NCBI RefSeq assembly: GCF_029168945.1
Contig: NC_083604.1
Coordinates: 42,713,686 to 42,777,685, forward strand
DNA from: Cannabis sativa
Taxonomy: Eukaryota; Streptophyta; Magnoliopsida; Rosales; Cannabaceae
Direction: 5' to 3'
DNA: 64,000 nucleotides
Positions 48,432 to 60,282 of this stretch are shown here, one piece after another. The position numbers and the translations under genes are program-made. Every line of letters begins with the position of its first letter. Position 1 is the stretch's first letter. The notes beneath the pieces were generated by a model. It searched no databases. It saw only the letters and a program-made list of their open reading frames with translations, and was not told the DNA's origin.

Positions 48432-50131
48432 ACTCAATTAAGTTGGATCATAAAGCTGGACCAAGGGTGAAATCGTCCAGATGAAGATGAAGCTCTTCAT
48501 TTTTGAATTAATTGTTTTTAGTTTAAAGACAATTTGGATTTCAAATTTTAGTTAGGGATATTTATCCCTGTTTCTCTCATATTGTTGCAATACATTTTTT
48601 ATTAATAAAGTTTCTAATTTTCGAAATTTACTATTGCAATTTATGAGATTGAGCTTCATTTAATTTATCTTCATCAATTATTACCACATTATATTTGTAT
48701 GTTTGTATGTGTAAGTGTTTTTATTATTGATACAAATTCTATAATATTTACAACTCTTCATAGAGTTATATCATATAAACACTAGAAATTATTTCTATGT
48801 TTATCAATAATTGTTAATTCTCATACAATTATTAAGAATTTGTTTAATAAAAGGATCTTATGATCTGATAGGGGTGGAGAAAAGTTAAGAAAACTATGCA
48901 TTTCAACGATCTTTTATATCTAATGATCTCTATCACACTATGAGAATCATGATCTTTACAACCTTTAGGGGTGGATCATAATCTCTATATACTTAGGGGT
49001 GGAGGTTATCCACAGGTACCCTATATGTATATTCTTAGGGGTGGAGTCTATTCCACAATTCCCTATGTAACACATATCTTCTTTAAACATGGAAGTAATA
49101 TAATGAGTCAGCTATTGTTAATATAAATTCTTGATCTTGATTGTATGTTCCATTTCGATTTTACTATTGTAAGTAAAAGTTTGATACCTTTGAAAGTTCT
49201 TTGTTAAAGTTTCACACTACCTTAATTGAGTGGGAGAATTTTAAAATTCTATACCCATCTTCATTAGGTTGATAATTGTGATAGGTACTTAAGAACACTA
49301 CTGAAAAGCAAATCTAACCATTCACATGGATAGGTATAGCTTATCAGAATTATGAGAATAAGATAAAGAAATCTAGTTCAGTCCATTCGAATGACTAGAA
49401 CCTAGAATTCTTAATCCTCATAAAATTTGATGGTATCTTAATTTTGATTACTTTAATCTCTGGCATGTATTTTTTCACTTCAAAATACTAGTCTGCCATG
49501 TTGATGACTTAGTCTTGACTTAATGATTCAGACTAATACAAAAGTCACAACTAGGTAACTCTCCAAACAATCAGAGGTTAAAAGTATTATTTAACCAGAC
49601 ATCTGCTATTGAGTGGGAGCTATCTGAGATGTAATCAAATAGGGAACATTAGAAGATATTCAAGAAAGATTTATGAAAGTGATCTATATGTCAGATATTA
49701 AGGAACTATGTATCAGTTATCCTTGTATCTCACCATCTAATTTCGATTTCTATAAGATGGTGCTTACTTTAGGGGTGGAGGAATTATTGTATAATAATTC
49801 AAGCTCTACCAGAGAAGAATTATAACTTGGTCTATTCGAAAATACCAGAAAGTTATATCACTGAAGATAAGTCTACACTGTATTATCTCAATTACATATT
49901 TTAAAATATGAGAGATATGTCTTCTGTTTATTCAGATGTACTTTTAAAACAGTAAAGATTTCAGTATCCCTTGATAAGTAAAGCATATAGTAAAGGATGT
50001 TTCATAAGAGTATTTATGAACTAGTTTCCAGAAGTTTGGGTGGATTCAAATATACTACACTTGATCTGAAGATCATGACATCAGATTGACCTATTTGCAC
50101 AGTTTGTTTTATATTAGTGCAAGTGGGAGTT
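48432..50131 (+). other. 3' non-coding region of the TR-GAG element
   Basis: 1.7 kb without coding potential. The motif TAGGGGTGGA occurs five times (48869, 48966, 48994, 49036, 49770). It ends at the purine tract before the 3' LTR. Collinear with 24584-26280 of the minus-strand element. Confidence 0.75.
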
Positions 50132-53100
50132 TGTTGGGTTTTATGCCCTAAATAAAACTCTTTACAATCTGATTAGTTATCAATATAAGAAATTTGAAGT
50201 GATTGATGTTTGCATGAATTTTACATGCTAATGGTTTAATATGTTAAATATGTTTATGACATTCATACACATAAAATCAGTTAAATCCAGATCATATGTT
50301 TATTCACAATTACAGTATCGTCAACACAGTGGAATGTGATTGTGATCATATGAATCAAAAGTTTTGGTCCCTGTTTCATCAGTGTTATTGGATTTACACT
50401 AATGTGATAATCAGCGATGATGTGTACTTACACTTGGAGTAAGTGATATGTACTTTCCAGGACATTAGTAAAGTATACTAGTTTCGAATGTATGGAGTAT
50501 ACATTGGACTGGACCGATATTGCAACTAAGTTAAGATATTACAAACTTACCGTTACACATATCTTTCCAAGTCAATATCAGTAGTTGATCTTAAGATTAA
50601 AAGAATCTAAATCCTGATATGCTTAGGCTCAACTCAGGAGTGCTATTCATGTTCTTTGATTTATTAGTTAAGCCTACTTTTGGGTCAGGATGATACGTAT
50701 ATTTTGGGAACATGATAGTATGATTGAGTGGGAGTGCTGAACATAAATATGGAATCTATAGCTTCTACTGGTGTATAGAAGTCAAGTGATGATTCCCTTC
50801 GAGCTTAGCAAATAGAAGTAAATGGATGAGCTCTTGTTTAACTGACTAATTATTAGATCACTAAACACCATTTACAGGTAGCTAAGTGTTTTAAGGGGCA
50901 AAATACATTGAGGGGTGAGAACGGTAAAGAAATCCCATCTCGATGTAGATCATCTATATAGAGGATCTTTGTAATGACCGCTCTAGTAATGTGGATTAGT
51001 AAAGGCAATTAGCACTAATTTTTATTATTTTATTATTATTTGTGAATTAATTTAATTGTGGACCCCAATATTTAGAAATAAATATTAGAGTTATAATTTC
51101 TCAATTCCGGGGATTTTATTAAACTCTAGGGGTATTATTTAGCCTATATGTGTAATATGCTATTTTTGTAATTTTTGCTCGGCGACAACGGAAAATGCGA
51201 TGGATGGCTAGATTGATCACATGGGTAAGTTTAGAACCCTATTTCATAGTGGGAAATAATTTAGAGAAAATAAATTATCGGGATTGAGCGGGGTTATGGA
51301 ATTGACCATTTTACCCCTAGCTTTAGAAATACCCTAGTTTTAAGTTAAGGGCCATTTTAGTCATTTGGTGAAATAATGGGTTAGGTGGCTGCCTTGTATA
51401 GTGACACCTAGCATATTAAGTTAGAAGAGTTAAATTGATTAACTCATTTCATTTTTGGAAGAAATTAAGGAAATTAAAGGAAAAAGTCAAACCCTCTTGA
51501 ACTCTCTCTCTCTCTCTTGCTTCGGCTGAAACAAACCAAGGACCAAAACTAGAGTTTTCTTCTCTTTTCTTTGGGATTAAGCAAGGATTCAAGGCAATCT
51601 TAAGTGAGGTAAAACCCTAGACCTTTGTTTGTTGTTTTTTTTAAGCTTTTAGTTAGGTTGAATATGTGATTCTTGGTGTTTGGAGCTGTTAGGTTTTAAA
51701 ATGTTTGGGGTTCAATTTCTGGGGTTAGTTTGAGTTAATTTAAGTTCCTAGCACCTGTTATTGTTGATTGGGTTGAGCTTTGTGCAACCTTGAGCTTTGA
51801 ATTCAAAGCTTTGGTCTTTAATGGCAAGTTGAGTATTGTTGGTTTGTTCTGTGATTTGTTGGTTGGAAATGGATGTTTATGCATTGTATAGGTATACTGG
51901 AGAGTTTGGTAAGGTTTGGGCTTGATTTGAATTAAGGGGGATGATTTTTGGTTTCAAAGCGGCAGGAATTAGGTTCTGGGAGACCAGTACCAACCGGTCG
52001 ACCGATTGGTGACCCAGAACTGGATTGCCGGTTGGGAACCGGTCTGCCTGTTGGGGGAATTTCCAGAACCCTAGTTTTGGCCAATTTTTTGATATCTAGG
52101 GTATTGCCATGAGGTTTATCGATAGGGGAACTTTTAGTTTCAAGTTTAAGTCCCAGAAAGTGATTTAGCGAGTCACTCATCTGTGTTGCGATTATTGTGA
52201 TTAGGGCATCCATCTAGCACGTGAATTCCGTTCAGGTCGGCCAGCACACTTGAATTCGGAAAACAGGTAAGAACTGTGTATAATGTATGATGTGATTATC
52301 TGAATGTGTGTATATGTGTTTATATATGCATGCTTGAATTATGTTAAGCACTACCAACACTTGTATGAAGAAGTTATAGAGTGCATTGGTATAGTGATTA
52401 TTGTGATTGCGAGTACGATACAGTGATACCAACACAAGCATGGGAAAATGCTAAGGTGTGTGGTACATCACTCAGTGTTACTCAGTGATCGGGGTAAACC
52501 CTACCAACACTCGTACAGTGAGGTACGATGTGTATGTGGTATAGTGGTTGTACCCTGGTATTGAACGTTCATACTCATCTGTTAAGCTCTGTAAATAGGT
52601 GTATGGGCGCCTATTTACAGGTCGGAAATTATATGGTATGTTATATGCATTTCTTGCGAGTCCGTTGACTCACGGTCGCTTCTATGTGTAGGTAAAGGAA
52701 AGGCGAAGGCTGAACAGGAGTGAACCTGAGCTCGGGTGAGATTGTACAGGTCAAGCGGCGCGACCTGGAGTGTTCGGTCTCGGGACATCTGGGAGTTATA
52801 TTTTGAAAGTCGCTGTGCGACCTGAAAATTATGTATTTTGAAATGTAAAGTTTAGACAGTAAATTTTACAAAGTTTGAAATCGGGATCCCGAAATTTGTA
52901 AATATTATATTATATTACAAAGTTTAATATTTAAAGCAAAAGTTTTAATTTAACACGTTTTTCGAGAAATTTCTTTGATTAGCAAAGATTGCACAGTAAT
53001 TGAAAAAGCACTGTAGCGTGCCTTAGCATTAGGGCGTTACAATCTTTAAATCACAATAAGATTATAACAATGGTTAAATGAGATAGTATATTGATATCGT

Positions 53101-54118
53101 GGAACATACAATATGCTCTATATAAGTCTGAGAGTGCAATTCTAAGTTCTAAGAGTGGATTCAACGAAGAATTAATAAGTAGGAATTTACTTGGTAAATT
53201 TGGTTCACTTATTGGAAGCTCAGCATATAGATCCATGGTCCCCATTCTAGTTGAGAACATTCTGCTTGTAAGACTCATTAATTGATTCGTGATTGATCAA
53301 TTATAATTCTAAAGTTAGACTGTGTCTAATTTTATGAATTTTCACTAAGCAGGGGTGAAATTGTAAAGAAAAGAGTTTTCTAGGTTTATTTATTTATTAA
53401 TGGACTTTATATGTCTAATTAATAATTAAATTAAATGACAATATTATTTAATAATCTATTTTAGTTATTAAATAATTAGTTTTGGCATTTAAAAGGTTAG
53501 AATTGGAAAATTGGCGTTTTTGAGAAAATAGAGATAAAAATTTGATAAAATTGCAAAATTAAGTGAGGCCCATTACTACACCATGGCCGGCCACTTAATG
53601 TGCTTTTTCAAATTAATATTTTCATTATTTTAATGCCAAATAAATCCTAACCTAAACCTAGTAGTTGCCTATAAATAGAAAGTGATGGCTCAGTCTCATA
53701 CAATGCTTTCATTAGTAATCTGACAGAAATTTCTCTCTTCAGAAAAACTGAACCTTCCCCACTTTCTATACCTGGCCGAAACCCTCTCTCTTCTTTTCTC
53801 CTTGATCAATTTCGACCCTAGTGAAAGAGTAAGTGCCCACACACAGCAAGCAGTAACTCAATCATAGATTGGAAGACTGTGAAGGATCAAACTTGAAGAA
53901 GAAGGACATTCGGGCTCAGATCTTGATTATACTCTGCTACAGAAAGGATTCGAGGGTTAGAGATCTGAGTGGAAGGAGACATTAATTCTGCTGCATCAAT
54001 GTAAGGTTTTCTTAACTTTATATGTGTTTAATTTATCGTTTTAGAAAGTTCATATTTAGAGTGTTTAAACAACATACTTGTGAGTAGATCTAAGATCCTG
54101 GTAAAATAATTTCCAACA
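50132..54118 (+). repeat. 3' LTR of the plus-strand TR-GAG element, split by a solo LTR
   Basis: Starts TGTTGGGTTTTATGCCC and ends TTTCCAACA. Segments 50132-50969 and 53047-54118 together equal the 5' LTR; 50970-53046 is the inserted chromovirus solo LTR plus target duplication. Confidence 0.95.
50970..53041 (+). mobile_element. Solo LTR of the Ty3 chromovirus family, target duplication ATCTT
   Basis: 2072 bp with TGTAATGACC and GCGTTACA ends, flanked by ATCTT at 50965-50969 and 53042-53046. It is clearly homologous to 10923-12999 but more different from it than the two LTRs of the intact element are from each other (for example 51350-51480), so it comes from another family member. No internal sequence remains. 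Confidence 0.96.
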
Positions 54119-55058
54119 GTTAATTCTTTGTTGCATCCACGCATAGAACTCAGAATTGCACTCTCAGTTATATAGAACGCTCTATATGTTCCACCATATA
54201 GATACGCTATTAATTATCCATTGTTATAATCCCAATTTGATCAATGATCCTCTATAGATGATTTACATTGTATAAGGATTAAATTACCGTTACACCCTTC
54301 AATGTATTTTATCCTTAAAACACTTAGCCCCGTATAAATGATATTTCAGCGAAGTGAAATGAGTACTCAACCATTTATCTCTGTTTAGCCAAGCTCGAAG
54401 GAAATCATCATTTCACTTTCTATTTGCTAGATAGAAGCTATAGATTCCATATCTATGTTTAGCGCTCCCACTCAATTGCACTACCATGTTCTCAAAATGT
54501 ACGTATCACCCTGACCCGAAAGTAGGCTTAACTAACAAATCAATGAACATGTGTAGTACTCCTGAGATTAAACCTAACCATATCAGGATTAAGATCATTT
54601 GATCTAGGATCAACTAGGTGATATTGAATTGAATAGATATTACGGTAAGTTTAATATATCTGAATCAAAGTTCAATATCGGTCCCTTCCGATGCATACTC
54701 CATCCATCCAACCCAAGCTTTACTTTGACCAATGCTTTGGAAAAACATGGAACTTATCCAAGGTGCAAGTAAACTATGTTGTAGATTGTCATATCAGTTA
54801 AACCCTATGTACTGATAAATCTAGGAATATATCTTTAATAACATAATCTTGATTACTTTCCACTGTACTGACGACACAATAAACAAGAACATAAATGTGA
54901 TAAGGGCTTGGATGAATTTATAAATCAAATAAACAAGTAAATGATAACATGAAACAAATGACACACAAATGAGTAAAAAATACTTCTGTTTCTTTATTGA
55001 TATTGAATAATATAGATTACATTGAAATAGAGTTTTATTTAGGGCATAAAACCCAACA
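54119..55058 (-). mobile_element. LINE-borne solo LTR, right half (copy 2)
   Basis: Starts with the second GTTAA (54119-54123) and ends AAAACCCAACA followed by CTCTA (55059-55063). It retains the 351 bp lost from copy 1 and an undisturbed ctatgtttagcg site where copy 1 has the chromovirus. Confidence 0.93.
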
Positions 55059-55063
55059 CTCTA

Positions 55064-55798
55064 ACCATGTGTTCTCAAAATGAAAACGTTTATTAACAAA
55101 AGGTACACAACTATCACTATACTGATTAAGCAGGACCTTAATAGCTCAATGATCAAAACCATAAAATGGCAAATGGTAGAGAACAACATAAGGAAACAGA
55201 TTACACTAAGAATCGGATCCAATGGCCCAATCTAATCTCTCAGAAACAGTATTATTTTTCCAAATATATTTATGACCAATAAAAGGAAGTGGAAATAAAT
55301 GAAACTTATTCAAAAAATTAGAAAATTTATCCATGTTATTATTATCAAAATAACTTTATCTTTATGAAGGAGATAACTATTAAAATCTCCCATGATGAAC
55401 CAAGGAAGATTAGAAGCATTGTAATAAACTTTATCAAGAAGATCCCAAGTAAAAACACGTTGGGAGGCAATAGGAGAACCATAAAAACCAGTAAAATGAA
55501 AATTTTTATTATCATTAAGAGTTATAATACAGTCTATATGATTACATGAAAAAGTTAAAATATTAACATCAAGACATTCTTTCCACAACAGCATGAGTCC
55601 CCCACCAAAATACTTCCTAGGGACTTCAAAAGCATGGTCAAAACCTAGTTTGACTCTAAGGTTGTTTGTTGTATGGATAGGAAGCCGAGTTTCCATCAAA
55701 AAAAGGAGTAGAGGTTTGTGATCTTTCATCAAAAGGGAGAGCCGTCTGAATGTTCGTGTACTCCCTAAACCACGTGCATTCCAGCACAATAAACTCAT
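55064..55798 (-). pseudogene. L1 LINE copy 2: endonuclease domain of ORF2
   Basis: ORF2 opens at 55798 with SLLCWNARGLGSTRTFRR; the Asn of CWN, Glu of METRLP, FTGFYGSP and the MGDFN box (about 55385) follow in one frame to 55310. A frameshift after GDFNSYLLH moves the remainder, including the SERLDW block, to another frame. The endonuclease would make the target nick. The domain is contiguous here, unlike copy 1, and confirms the empty site for the 21137-23046 solo LTR. Confidence 0.9.
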
Positions 55799-57207
55799 TT
55801 TTCTGGGCGGATGTGCTCCGCATCACCCGCCTGTTCTGAATCAGAATTTGTAGCAGAGGAACCATCACCACTGTCCCCAGCATGAGCTCGCTTGAGAGTA
55901 GATCTCAAGGAGCCACCAACGACAGCTTGGTGAGCTTGAAAAGAGGGGCGTTTAACCCCAGAAGCTGAAACCAATCCCTTACCACGTACAACAAGATCCG
56001 GCTGGCCTGTAAGAGCATCAGCTTCCAGCTCCATGGTATGAGTATCAAGAGCTAGATCTCCATAGCTGGTGGCAGGGATATGAGTTTGAGCATGGAAGGC
56101 TTCCATCATAGATTCCGATCAAGCCATATTTGTGGAAGCAGCTACCAAAACAGAGTCAGTAGAGTAAGATGTGAAAGCAGAATTATTGGAGGAGGAACCA
56201 AGACCAAACCTACTAAAAGATGGTGGCATTCCTCCAATATTGGGATTAATAGGTGTAGGGATCATAATAGCTGCAGATTGTTGGGAATGGGTAAAAGTGA
56301 AACCAAAAGTGACATGATTAATGAGGAATGAGGGGAATCGAATGGCTGGCCCCGAAGAATCCCTAGCAGGGATGCTAAGATCAACAGTAGGGATGTTAAG
56401 CAATGTCATGGTTGGTGAGTGTGGGTATTGGAAAGGTGCACTCTTATCAGATATTTTTTCTTTTCCCCTCAATAAGATAGTAAAAGGACAAAGAGGCTCA
56501 GAGTGAGTTTCATCACATTTCTGCAGAAAAGCATGGCAATATCTTTTGGTATTATCAAGACAACCACAATAGAAATAAAAGTCAAGAGGCCTCTCATATT
56601 TAAAGTCAAGCCACTTAATAAACTCCCTCCCCATACGAATAAACCTAACATTCATACCCCTTCTAATAGGCAAATTGACATCTAAGAGTATCCTGAGCCT
56701 CAAATAAGGCCCAGTACCTTCCCTAACCGTGTCTCTATCCACTTCAATGAGGTACCCAATTTCAGAGGCAATAAATTTAGCTAATTCATGGGACTTACAC
56801 ATAAAAGGGATGCCATACACTTGCAGTCAGAAAGGGACATAGTGGAGGTTATTAGGAGTGATAGGGAAAGAACTCTCAGGAATAACAAAGATAGTGATGC
56901 TCTGAGCAAAATGCCAAGGCTGGCCCTCAAGAATTCTACCCTTATCCCCTTCACATCCAAATGTAACCATGAACAGACCATTGGCATGTTCAGAGACATA
57001 AACAGGGAACCTACATTGCGATGACTAGATACCCCAGAGGGTTTTCATAAGAGAGGGCCTATTAAAAGGTTTAACAGTGTGAAGTTTAAGTAGTAAACTA
57101 ATAGGAGCTGGAGAATTATTTGAGGGGTTGGCATCAAAGGTAAAAACAGTGTTTTCATCAGTAGAAAGTGCAAGAGAACTCAAAACACTATTTAGAAATT
57201 CATCCAT
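55795..57207 (-). pseudogene. L1 LINE copy 2: ORF1 nucleic-acid-binding protein
   Basis: The likely start is MDEFLNSVLSSLAL at 57207. The frame holds a DUF4283-like region (SEHANGLFMVTFGCEG, YGIPFMCKSHELAKF), a knuckle-like CGCLDNTKRYC near 56570 and a polar tail ending HIRPEK. Stops interrupt it at 57025-57027, near 56820 and at 56119-56121. The ORF1 stop TGA overlaps the ORF2 start as ATGA (55795-55798), an arrangement compatible with reinitiation. ORF1 proteins coat LINE RNA. Confidence 0.82.
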
Positions 57208-57780
57208 AGCAGAGATAAATAAGTTAAACAGTAAAGAAAATGAGGAAGAAGAATAGATAAGAGGTGAGAAGAAAGTGAAGTACCTAAATCTGGCTTTATA
57301 GATGTAGAACCAGTAACCCCTAAGGATGACTCTCCAATAACCCTTAATCATACCCTAAATTTAGCCAGAGTAGCCTCAATGATGAAATAGATCTGATGAG
57401 CTTCAATAGATCCTTCATCCGCCTCCATCTTACGGTTTCCAACACCAAAATAGAAGATGACAAGATGGTTTTTAATGCAAGAGTTTAGAGAGAGTGAAGA
57501 GAAATGACAGGTTGGGTTAATATGAGGAAGAAGATGAATCAAAGAGCAATAAATGCTCGGAGTAAGACAAACAAGATTAGAGAGAGAATAAACATAATAC
57601 TCAGAGCAATAAGTGCTCTCATTAATTAGATGAAAGCTTAGATTAGACAGAAAATCAAGAGAAAAAACCACCACATAGACAATATGGATGGACCAAAACC
57701 CCTATAGCAGGGACCAGACACTCACCAAGAGAAGAACGGGTTCACATACTTACCAGAGAGTTCCAGAGAGAAAAAAGTCT
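57208..57780 (-). other. L1 LINE 5' untranslated region (copy 2 only)
   Basis: Upstream (minus strand) of ORF1 with no good coding frame, although short open frames exist. It has no counterpart in copy 1 because the duplication junction lies in ORF1. The exact 5' end is uncertain, near 57780, and I found no target-site duplication matching the bases beside the poly(A) tail. Confidence 0.5.
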
Positions 57781-58455
57781 TTTTATGTGAATTAGATTTT
57801 CTTTGTTCCCCATTTGTTTATTTATTAGAATATGGAATAGATCCGCGCTTCGCGCGGTTTTAATAATTTTTTAAAATTTTACATTAAAGAAATTAGTTTT
57901 TAGTTACGAATAAAATCTCAAGTCTAATACTATTTTATATTATTTATGAATAATATAAAATTATATGATATATTTATGTAAATTTTCTTTTATCTGTGAT
58001 TAGCACAAATATTAATCATAATACAATAAAAATAAAAGTACATTTCGGATAAAGTTATTTATAATAATTAAAAGCTATTAAAAATATAATTTTTTAAATG
58101 AATCAAATATTATAATGGTATAAATTTTTATGTAATTAAAAAAATTATCATTTTTTTATTTATTCATTTATAACAAAATTTAATTTTTTGTTCATATATA
58201 TTTATATTAAATATTGTTATAGTTTTTTTATTTATATATAAATATTAATTTAAGTATTAATAATTTAAACATTATGAATTTTTAACCTTTTTATTGAATG
58301 AGAGGTAGATATTTTAAAATATTATTTATTAATTTTTTGTTGCAATAATTCATTAAATTAATAAATTATGATTTCTTATCTTTTTTATTACTATTATTAC
58401 TTATAATATTAATTGTCTGTATCAATTTTTTTAGTTAGACTAATATTATTATTTT
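57781..58455. other. AT-rich spacer with a GC hairpin near its left edge
   Basis: No gene. CCGCGC-TTC-GCGCGG (57843-57857) is a perfect hairpin in otherwise AT-rich DNA. On the minus strand it is followed about 14 bases later by CTAA and T, which fits, loosely, the 3' end of a Helitron (hairpin then CTRR). Confidence 0.45.
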
Positions 58456-59888
58456 GGGATATTGGCGGCTAAACCACCTGAACTTCACGGTTTGTAACAC
58501 TTAACCATAAAAACTGAATTTTTGGCGGCTAAACTACCTAAACCCTGGTTCCGTTTTGCTTTGCACACTTCCGTCCAAAAATCACAGTTAAGTGCCACGA
58601 TGGACAGTCCACGTGTACACACTTATACACATGGAAAATTTTGAGTGGTCCACATAATATTAATTTTAAAAAATAATTATAAATATTTAAAAAAATAAAA
58701 ATCAGAAAAAAAAAATATTTTTTTTTACTTTTTTTTCTTTTTCTTTTTTTTTAAGTAATTTAAAAATTATAAAATTATAAAAAATAATTTAAAAATTATA
58801 AAAATAAATAAATTATTTTATTTTCTTATTTTTCTTTCTTTCTTTCTCTTTTTTTTTTCTTTTTCTTTTCCTGACTGGAACCATCAACACCCTCTTCTTC
58901 TTCATATCTTCTTCTTACTTTAATCTGCCATTATCACCATGAAATTCATCTCCCTCTCTCACGATCTCCCTCTCGCTCTACTGCCCTCTCTTAAATCTGA
59001 ATATATATACATGTATGTAAGAGAGATAAAGAAAAGTTTATGAGTTTAGGTTTAGATCTGAACTCGCAATGCAAGAAGCGAGGTCGACGCATATGGTGCT
59101 TGGATGGAGGAAGATGCAGATGGTTCTTCGACTAGGATTCCCGTTGTCACTCTCTCTCGCTTTCTCTCGTCATCGTCGAAGATGGTGCTGGGATGGAGTC
59201 GTTTGGGCAAAGATTTGTTAAAGGTGTGGTGTGATGGTAGTGGTGGTGTGGTGGTTATGGTTTCAAGAGAGAAGATTATAGATCTAATTGGGATTTTAGA
59301 GTTAAGATTTTATTTAGACTTTGTGATATTGTTTATGATTTGTGTTTCAATTTGTGTGTTCTTGCCCTAATTTTTTTCTTTGATTTGTGCTTATAACCAA
59401 CACTAAGCAGTAGCATCTTACAAAAAAAAAAAAAAAACTAAGCATTAGTCGTGGTAGTGATATGGTCTAATGTTGGTTATGGTCTAGTGTTGGTTATGGT
59501 GTGGGTTTAGAGAAGAAGAAGAAGGAAGAAGAAGTTGTGGGTTTAGAGAAGAAGAAGGAAGAAGAAGAAGGGCACTGGTTTTGTCGAGAGAAGAAAAAAA
59601 GCAAAATAAAAAGAAAAAAAAAAAGAAAATAGAAAAAGATTTTTTAATTTTTTTTAAATATTTATAATTATTTTTTAAAACTAATATTACGTGGAACACT
59701 AAAAATTTGCCACGTGTACAAGTGTGTACACGTGGATAGTCCACTGTGGCACTTAACTGTGATTTTTGGACGGAGGTGTGCACAGCAAAACGGAACTAGG
59801 GTTTATGTAGTTTAGCCGCCAAAAATTCGATTTTTGTGGTTAAGTGTTACAAACCGTAAAGTTCAGGTAGTTTAGCCGCCAATATCCC
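58456..59888. mobile_element. Non-autonomous Mutator-like element with long terminal inverted repeats
   Basis: 1433 bp. Both ends read GGGATATTGGCGGCTAAAC inwards, and the inverted repeats extend for about 245 bp with few differences. Direct repeats TATTATTTT (9 bp; 58447-58455 and 59889-59897) flank it, the usual Mutator duplication length. GGCGGCTAAAC occurs twice in each arm. No transposase is present. The middle (about 58860-59400) is less AT-rich and could be captured sequence. Confidence 0.92.
59104..59370 (+). CDS. 88-codon open frame inside the Mutator-like element, doubtful
   Basis: Starts MEEDADGSSTRIPVV and ends with a hydrophobic stretch (LRFYLDFVILFMICVSICVF). I recognise no family. 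It lies in the unique interior between the inverted repeats, downstream of a TC-rich UTR-like stretch (58960-59000), so it may be a piece of a host gene carried by a Pack-MULE. It could also be a chance frame. Confidence 0.25.
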   Translation: MEEDADGSSTRIPVVTLSRFLSSSSKMVLGWSRLGKDLLKVWCDGSGGVVVMVSREKIIDLIGILELRFYLDFVILFMICVSICVFLP

Positions 59889-59897
59889 TATTATTTT

Positions 59898-60282
59898 AAT
59901 TGATGAATATTTTTGTCTCTTCTCTTTCTTAGTGTCACATTGTTTAAACTCAATTAAGATGTATATACATAAACTAATTAAGATATACATTTAAAGTAAT
60001 TGTGAAATAAAAAAATTACAAATATTATAAGTAAATGAAAAAATTACAAATATTATAAATAAATAGAAAAATATTAATTTTTGGATATTTATACAAAGTT
60101 GATCAATTGAATATATATTCATATATAAATATATAAAATTAATTGGGTAAGGTATTCAATTGCTCCTACAAAGAGAAACAATATTAATTATTTTTGGACA
60201 AATCGGTGTGAATGAAGAAATATTTTACTTGTAGTATTTTTTTAATGAAATATAATATATATTGTGTTTACTTGTAGTTAAT
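59898..60282. other. AT-rich spacer between two Mutator-like elements
   Basis: No gene, repeat end or RNA signal seen. The right edge is the 9-bp duplication GTAGTTAAT. Confidence 0.6.

Larger units (their letters stand above)
41960..54118 (+). mobile_element. Gag-only LTR retrotransposon (TR-GAG type) with intact gag
   Basis: LTR 41960-43867 (1908 bp), primer-binding site at 43869, leader to 47473, gag 47474-48340, 3' non-coding to 50131, purine tract aagtgggag (50121-50129), and LTR 50132-54118 (1910 bp after removing a nested solo LTR). Target duplication GTTAA lies at 41955-41959 and 54119-54123. The interior lacks protease, RT, RNase H and integrase motifs. The LTRs are nearly identical and gag is open, so it is young and was mobilised with enzymes from elsewhere. 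Copia-type gag suggests a copia helper, not the Ty3 element in this window. Confidence 0.93.
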
